NCBI RefSeq assembly: GCF_019097595.1
Contig: NC_080720.1
Span: 22,330,852-22,394,851, forward strand
Reading direction: 5' to 3'
DNA length: 64,000 nucleotides
From: Hemibagrus wyckioides
Lineage: Eukaryota; Chordata; Actinopteri; Siluriformes; Bagridae
Made by a program: the position numbers and the translations under genes. Below, piece after piece: positions 57,600 through 64,000 of this stretch (its first letter is position 1; each line of letters starts with the position of its first letter). The notes beneath the pieces were generated by a model. It saw only the letters and a list, made by a program, of their open reading frames with translations. It made no database searches and was not told the origin of the DNA.

Positions 57600-59510
57600 G
57601 ACTGCATTCCACCCAATCCATTACCATGCACTTATGGGTAGGACAAAAGGTCCTTCGGTATTAAACTTTTGAAGCTGAAAACATGCAATTCCATTTAGAA
57701 GCAGGGCGTCAGGGTCTCTTCAAATTGCCTGCAGATTTCTGATGCAAATCCTCAGAATGGCAAAGCTCTAGAGACTGGAGCTCATACAGCCACGGCGGTC
57801 TAAGACTAAACCATCTAAGCCAAACACTAAGCAGGAATGACAGATGAATTGTAGTGGAATCATGTTGGCATGACAAGCGCTTGTGCATTTCTTTCATTTT
57901 AAGCACTGAAATCTCAGTAGCAAGTGAATCCCATTTGGCTCTGGCGTTAAAATGCATGTATTTTAATGAAGATAAATGCATACTGTTCGACTTATTGCCC
58001 ATTTTTATATATTGCATGGATTTTCCAGTCTTGATTCTTTTTATTTGATTATTGGAAAGCGTCCACCTCTCCACGCATCACCGCATTTGTGTAATCTTGT
58101 ACAAAATGTTGTAAGTTACTTGATGTCAGGCGTATTTATATCATATTGTGTCTCTTGCATGGTTTTGCAGTGTGCTTAGCCAGCGCTACTGTCCTGGTTG
58201 GTGTCTTGCCAAATACTACTTCTCTCTGGACCAGTGCCTGACTAATACATCAGCCAGATATGATTGCTTTTTGAAGGCATCAGCCAAAGAAGAAACAGAC
58301 ATTCACATAAAATGACACAAGACCCTTGATATGGAATGGGCTTTTAATTTACAGTGACAATTTGCACCACGTTAACAGTTGATCTTTTTGTCAGTGGTGT
58401 CAGCCAAGCAACTACTAAAGATAATGGCAAGGACCTACCTTTTATCCTTCATTTATACTACAGATTTTTTTATTTTTATTTTGAGCATTTTTAGTAAAGG
58501 TGTCTATTTAAACATTTAAGCATATAAATATGTCATGCTCATGGCATGGTTCACAAATGCTAGTCCCTTCGTTAATCCTGCTACTCACGGCAGCCAGTCC
58601 ACAAATCCAGGCACACTCTTTATGATTTTTGAAATGTTTGGTGACAGCTCAGTGTGTGTTTTATTTACCCATTACGACAGCTCAGATTTGAATTGCCCAG
58701 AGCTATTTATATGCTCACGCTTTACAAAATTCAAACTCTCCATAATGCAATTATAAAGATAATTTACTTTAATAGAACAACACAATAAACTGAAAGCTGA
58801 TGCTTTACAATATTGTCTTTCCACTGCGTTTTTTTTTCTCCTGAGGGCATCTGTATCATCTCACAATCAGCACAATATGGACTCATTCTAATCCTACAGT
58901 CAGCCAATGAAAATTGCTCTTTTTGTGAGTTCTAAAAAAAATAAATAAATAAAAAAATTTCACCGTTGCTGCCCACCCAGGCAACATATCAATGATTGGC
59001 AGATGGATGCTGGGAAAATGTCTGTTTTTCTTCCCCCAACTGTCTCCCCAAGTACTTGGAATGTCTACAGGCATCAAAGGCGTCAAAAACACCTTCCCAC
59101 AAAGCTGTTCTACAAGATATTTCAAGTGGAATCTGATGTGGTGAAAGAAATTGAATTCAGGTGGACGAAATATGATTTGTATCCGCAGTCAGTGTATGTT
59201 TATGTATCTGGCCAAAAGAGAGAGTGGACAGAGTTTGAAATCTTTTTTTGGAAGCATATCACAAGTTTTGCCTAAAGTTAAGAACTCTATCTGCAAAGAG
59301 ACTGCTGCAGTTTATCAGTGCAACTAGGTTTGAGATGGTTATGGAGGCTGAATGTTACTCCACCCCTCCAGACATTTTTTTCTCCCCAATGGATACAGTT
59401 ACTTCCAAAAGTAATTCTTTAGTATTTGCTATACACTGCAGACATTTGGGTTTGCGATCGAAAGATGAATATAAGGCAGCAGCTCAGAATTTCAGATTTA
59501 TTCCCTGACG
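57600..59510. other. repeat-poor block, candidate conserved noncoding elements
   Basis: The longest stretch of the flank without recognisable transposons or microsatellites. It includes an exact POU octamer, ATGCAAAT, at 57742-57749. Open frames at 57709-58074 (minus) and 59003-59508 (plus) have no recognisable domain. The texture (mixed composition, few simple repeats) is what conserved regulatory islands in gene deserts look like, but only alignment can show it. Confidence 0.3.
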
Positions 59511-60590
59511 TTTACATCTAGATGTGTTAAATATCTTAGAACATGGCACCATTGGTGGGAGGTCACCCAATTTTTAGGTGAGCAAATGTATAGAAAATAA
59601 ATAGCATCCCTTATATCCCTTGCTTGTGTCATGATAGTGCTGAATAGGATACAGAACTATGATTCCCATCAGCCTCTGCACATCACCTGACCACCCTCAC
59701 CATGCTACATGACTGTACCTGTATCACGTTGTAGAATACTAAGCATTAGTATATTATGCCGTAATCAAAGTTGTAATTACAAGTGGGAAACTCTGGATTT
59801 TCTTTGAGTTCTGGGTTTCTGTGTTGGGGTGTATCAGTCAGAAAACATTGTGGAATCTTTGGATGCAACATCTGTAGTTGACAGTAAATTTGTCGAAATT
59901 GGATGTTTGCTTGTCTCTGAAGCTGATTTTTTTAAATTTACATTAAAACAAGCTAATTGCCTGCACAAAATACAATAGCATTATGGTATAATATGTAACG
60001 ATAAAGTTTTCAAAACATAAAAAAGCAAAACACACCTGATGTTCATTTTAATTTTTCATTTTTTTTGAAGTAGAGTAAAAAGCTTGCTGTATGTATGTTG
60101 TTAAAAAAAAGGTCCACCTCTATCCTGCTCTAACCAAAGAGACTTGAACACACCTGATGTCATAATTACGATTTGTAAATCTGAACCTCCCAAAAGCACT
60201 TGAATGCAAAATGAGTCCTGTCTTGTGTAGCATCCTTGACTAGCTTTTGTTCTTTGGTGTTGTGTGTACACAACCCTTTATTCTGTGTATGTTTTCACAT
60301 GTTTCATTTAAAGTTTCTGAAATTTCCATTGTTTGGGTTCTGTTTGCCAGTGTTCTTATTAAACTACCCGCCCTTGCATCTGCCTCCACTACCAATTCCT
60401 GACAGAAAGCTAGACTGACCCGTGATTGCAGCTGGTTCATCAGGGCCTCCTTGAAATGAAATGCAATCTATATGATTAAAACAGGAAGAGAGAATGGGTC
60501 AGTGGCATACAGGAATGGCTTTAAGTCATGGGTCCTCTCAGGTCATTTTTTGAGGAGTGGGCCACTAATCAGGCTGGAACCATCTCTTAC
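59511..60590. other. intergenic, no recognised feature
   Basis: Unique AT-rich sequence; nothing recognisable. Confidence 0.5.
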
Positions 60591-60770
60591 ACTTCCTGCC
60601 CACTAAAACGTCCCTCTTCCATGTTGCTTGGCTGAGGATGTCCCTCTATACAGCATTACAATTGCAAATTACATTACATGGCCTTGCCATGGACTTCTCC
60701 CTGCTCCGCCTCAACTGGCACTATGCCACCCAACACCGCTTTGAACTTTGCTCCAACTTCCTGCTCTGTT

Positions 60771-61152
60771 GAGGATGTCACTCTGCCTCCTTGCTCAGGA
60801 GAGGTTGTCACTTCAGATCCTTGCTTAGCTGAGGATGTCCCTCCACCTCTTTGTTCATCTGAAGATGTCACTTCACCTCCTTGTTCTACATAGGACATTG
60901 CTCCACCTACTTGCTGCACTGTGGACATCATTCTGCCTTCTTCCCTATTGAGCATGTGACTCAGCCTCCTAACTCCACTGAGGACATTGCTCCACCTTGT
61001 TGCTCACCTGAGGATGTGACTCCACCATCTTCTCACCTGAGGATTTTACTCTGCCTCCTTGATCCACTGAGGACATCACTCCATCATTCCATGGAGGACA
61101 TCACTCCTCCCTTTAGATTCCTGGTGGATTTCACTCCCCCCTCTAGCTCTAC
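60771..61152. repeat. 30-bp minisatellite, about 13 units
   Basis: Units begin GAGGATGTCACTC and similar at 60771, 60801, 60831, 60861, 60891, 60921, 60950, 60980, 61010, 61039, 61069, 61094 and 61123. The period is kept at 30 bp with three or four single-unit indels. In the first four units the plus strand reads as a 10-residue repeat of the form C-S-x-E-D-V-T-x-P-P; a TAG interrupts the fifth unit. The minus strand is also open over the first units. An isolated unit-like GAGGATGTCCCTC lies at about 60634. Either a minisatellite or the fossil of a repeat-containing protein gene. Confidence 0.85.
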
Positions 61153-61169
61153 CTTGAATTTCAGTTGAA

Positions 61170-62575
61170 ATTCACATCTTTATCTGAAATTAATCTTCTT
61201 TTGATCTCAAAACTGGATGTCCTTAGTGTATAGCAAAAAATTCACTGGCCTTGACATTCAAATTCCTTTCGGTAGACTATATGTTTTATTAGGCAGAAAA
61301 TATTTTTCATTTACTAAATTGGACACAACAAACTTTGTGGATTAATGCACGAAAAAGTTTTGTCTTGTTTTAAAGTGTGCCTATTACCTATCAGTAAGAA
61401 ATGGGCAGAAAATTGGTAACACTCTATCTATTCCTTGCTCTGGTTATTTTGCTAGTTGTTGTTAATAACATAGCGTATGATCAGAAGTCATCATGATCAG
61501 GAGGTTAGCAATTCCATGTGTTCATTAGTGTAAGGATAGAAGTACCATTCAGTCAGTATGGTCTCTGGTGGTCTGAGGGCAGTGAAATGTCAGCGCAAGG
61601 TATAAATAAGTAGTCGAATAGAAGAGGCTGTGGGAGGCTGTGAGAACCGTAATGAGACATCACAACTCCAGTGTTTAGTTTGCTGGACTTTGATATATTT
61701 AGGCACAGATATACAAGTCTTACTTCAGTAGTTGCCTCTCTGTACAGAATGATCAATTGGACACTGCCTTTATTATTATTCTACATCCTTGGTCCTGATC
61801 CAAGAAAAAATAAATTGCAGCTTCTCCCAAGTCCCCCATCTATAATAAAAAACTCTACCTATTCTGACTGTTGCCTCTTTTCATCACTGAGAAAAACATG
61901 CTTCCATCTATGGACAGGGCGAATCTACAGACAGGATGAGTTGTTCCAATGCCAGAGTTTTAACGTACACACACGAAAAAAAAAACAAAAAACAAATTTT
62001 AGACAAGGATGACCTCAAAACTGCCATGTTGATACTTTCAGGCTTAAGTGAGAGTTTAGGTAGAGTCTTCTGCAAATACCTGTTCTACATTCTTCATGTT
62101 AATAAGGTGCATTTACTGCATGAATCATTGACAGGCAAGTCAGGTGATTACACAGAGTGAAAAGCCTCCAGGATTTGGTGTGCAACGGGACTATTTTTCA
62201 ACCCACTTCACTGACGCAGAGGTAATACCTTATCAGCAGTCAAGGTACAGACTCAATCACAGGTGTAATGAACATGAACAAAGTGAATTATTTACTTTAT
62301 TGTCCTTTTCTCTTTGAAATGCATTTGGAGGAGAAACTTAAAGTTGATAGACTAAGTGCGTATTGTTCAATCAAAGTATAGATTAAGAACAAACAAAAGA
62401 ACCGACACTAGAAGCACAAGTTTAGGTTTTTCCCTTTTGTTTTGAATAAAAGCCACCTTTTCTTTTTTGTCACATGTATTTGGTATTCGGAGGAAACACT
62501 TCATGAACCAGTAGAGCATGACAGACTTGAAACATTTCAACAAATAGAAAACACCAGTACAGCTGCCTACCTGTC
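61170..62575. other. intergenic, no recognised feature
   Basis: Unique AT-rich sequence; nothing recognisable. Confidence 0.5.
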
Positions 62576-62576
62576 T

Positions 62577-62622
62577 TTGTGTGTGTGTGTGTGTGTGTAT
62601 GTGTGTGTGTGTGTGTGTGTGT
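62577..62622. repeat. (TG)n microsatellite
   Basis: About 22 TG units with one TA interruption. Confidence 0.97.
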
Positions 62623-62789
62623 AAAATAAATTGTCCCAACATTGTTATTATGCCAACCATGAGCCATGTGATAAACATTGTTTATTCATTCCTAATAGAT
62701 GTATTATGGAGCTATTGATAGATATTACATTTTATTCCTCTTTTGTAATATCAAAGACACCATCCAGGATACAACATTAAAGAGGCAGA

Positions 62790-63212
62790 GTAACCAGACA
62801 ACCCCAAACTAGGAAACTAGTCCAAATCTCAAGGTTTCTGCCACAGCTGCCTCCACTACAGTCTTCTTACCACAGCAACCACAGCCACAGAGAGGGATTT
62901 TAGAACAGAGAATTCTGGCACAACCTCCTGAAGGGACGGGATATCCTCTGAGTCACAGTTATAGATAAGACATTATTTATAATCACATGCTCTGGTGTCA
63001 CCCAAATGAGAATGGGTTCCCTTTTGAGTCTGGTTCTTCCTCATATCGTCTCAGGGAGTTTTTCTTTGCCACTGTTGCCTCAGGCTTGCTCATTAGGAAT
63101 AAACAGAAAAAGAATCTTTGAAATTTCTATAAAATTTATATTTCTATAAAGCTGCTTTGAGACAGTGCTCATTGTGAAAAGCGCTATATAAATAAAATTA
63201 AATTGAATATCA
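62790..63212 (+). mobile_element. L2-tailed retroelement
   Basis: GGTGTCACCCAAATGAGAAT + GGGTTCCC, CTTCCTCATATCGTCTCAGG, CAGGCTTGCTCATTAGGAAT, AAAGCTGCTTTGAGACAGTG, AAAGCGCTATATAAATAAAA and a short TTAAATTGAAT end. The 5' part is shorter than in the copy at 33.7 kb. Confidence 0.8.
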
Positions 63213-63504
63213 GTTAAAGAGCTCCTCAAAGTGTTACTCTGTCTTGTGTACGGTCCTGGGGGGTGCTGAATAGTTTTCCAGAACATCTTTGTGACCACTC
63301 AGAGTGAGGACCCTTCACACTCTGCCCATGTGCAAGATTTTGCTTCAGTGGTTTCCACCAGTACTTTTTAAGGTTACCATCATGACAGGCACCAGCAACC
63401 TTTTCCAGCTGCCTTTTTTGATTTAACATGGTTCATTCAAACTCAGTCCCTGACCTCAATTCAGGACAGAGGGAAAGTATTTTTTTTTTTGTTTGAGATT
63501 TAAG

Positions 63505-63900
63505 ATTCAAGAGTTTATATATAATATTTACAGGAAACTGTTAAACAATACAATGAAATTCTTACTCTGAATCCTCCCAGCAGCTTATTACATAAATTAT
63601 AAGAAAAAAAGACATAAATTACAAATGTACAAAATTTCTATTAATGCAAAATGCCAGAAACAACATTATGTGCATGTATAAAGTGTACAGTGTGTAATGC
63701 AAACATGGATGACATGCATGTGCAATGTACTGCAGCGGTAGATTGGGTTCCAGGTTGTTATTCACATTTGTAAAGGGGTCTATGTGTGTGCGTAAAGTAT
63801 GCAGAGGAAGGTGTTAAAGTATTAAATTTGTCTCTCAGACTCTCCTAAGCAACCTGGAGGCCTGCCCTATGTTTAGCACATTAGTCTGGCCAGTGCCCAG
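63505..63900. repeat. retroelement-like repeat fragment
   Basis: Begins AAGATTCAAGAGTTTATA...ACAATGAAATTCTTACTCTG, the reversed 3' end motif of fish SINE/LINE families seen also at 22.13 kb. It continues with diverged sequence ending near the GTCTCTCAGACTCTCC block. Ends not resolved. Confidence 0.4.
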
Positions 63901-64000
63901 TCTGATGAATCCATCTTAAACCAATAACACTCAAAATCTCAGGGAACCCTCATCCACTAGCAATCAGCCTATTATCTCATCTACTAGCCTTTACTGAATA

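Noticed and set aside
59003..59508. Two overlapping plus-strand frames of 86-90 codons as a gene
   Set aside because: No recognisable domain, no clear splice sites and no codon bias; kept only as part of a repeat-poor block.
60771..61152. CRISPR-like array
   Set aside because: The 30-bp units are contiguous without spacers, diverged from each other, and in a vertebrate genome.

Overview
The window looks like nuclear DNA from a teleost fish, most likely an otophysan and possibly a catfish; the order is inference. The reasons are low gene density, AT-rich intergenic sequence with long CA, GATA, ATT and AT microsatellites, several degraded Tc1/mariner copies, hAT elements, tRNA-derived SINEs, L2-like tails, and a host gene with GT-AG introns.

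The only host gene I can support is the 5' part of pdzrn3 (PDZ domain-containing RING finger protein 3), on the minus strand. Exon 1 (7901-8617) carries the RING finger, the TRAF-type zinc fingers and a helical segment. Intron 1 spans 280-7900. Exon 2 (193-279) opens the first PDZ domain, and the gene continues off the left edge. The start codon has a strong Kozak context and sits in a CpG-rich block, so the promoter should lie just right of 8620.

Everything to the right of about 8.9 kb (some 55 kb) shows no convincing host exon. It reads as the gene-poor 5' flank of pdzrn3; in mammals the next gene on that side is CNTN3, far away. The flank is a mosaic of old repeats. (1) Tc1/mariner copies lie at about 5.5, 13.9, 23.0, 26.5, 27.2, 37.2, 48.4 and 50.6 kb. 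(2) There is a hAT element at 1.2 kb that still encodes a BED-finger remnant, and a 179-bp hAT MITE at 29.2 kb; both have recognisable 8-bp target duplications. (3) At least four tRNA-derived SINE families are present. (4) L2-like 3' tails occur at 17.3, 34.3, 41.7 and 63.2 kb. (5) A broken endogenous-retrovirus integrase fragment lies at 49.8-50.4 kb. (6) A degenerate telomere-like TTAGGG tract lies at 38.6-38.9 kb. (7) A 30-bp minisatellite of about 13 units lies at 60.8-61.15 kb.

Several non-repetitive, high-complexity blocks (about 4.0-4.3, 14.3-14.8, 20.2-20.6, 25.7-26.3, 30.9-31.2, 42.6-42.85 and 57.6-59.5 kb) could be conserved noncoding elements or degraded coding sequence. That cannot be decided without alignment. 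I saw no convincing evidence of a wholly new biological system. The most useful leads are the pdzrn3 exon structure with its weak first donor, the duplicated block flanking the retroviral fragment, the 30-bp array, and an unclassified repeat family with five copies.
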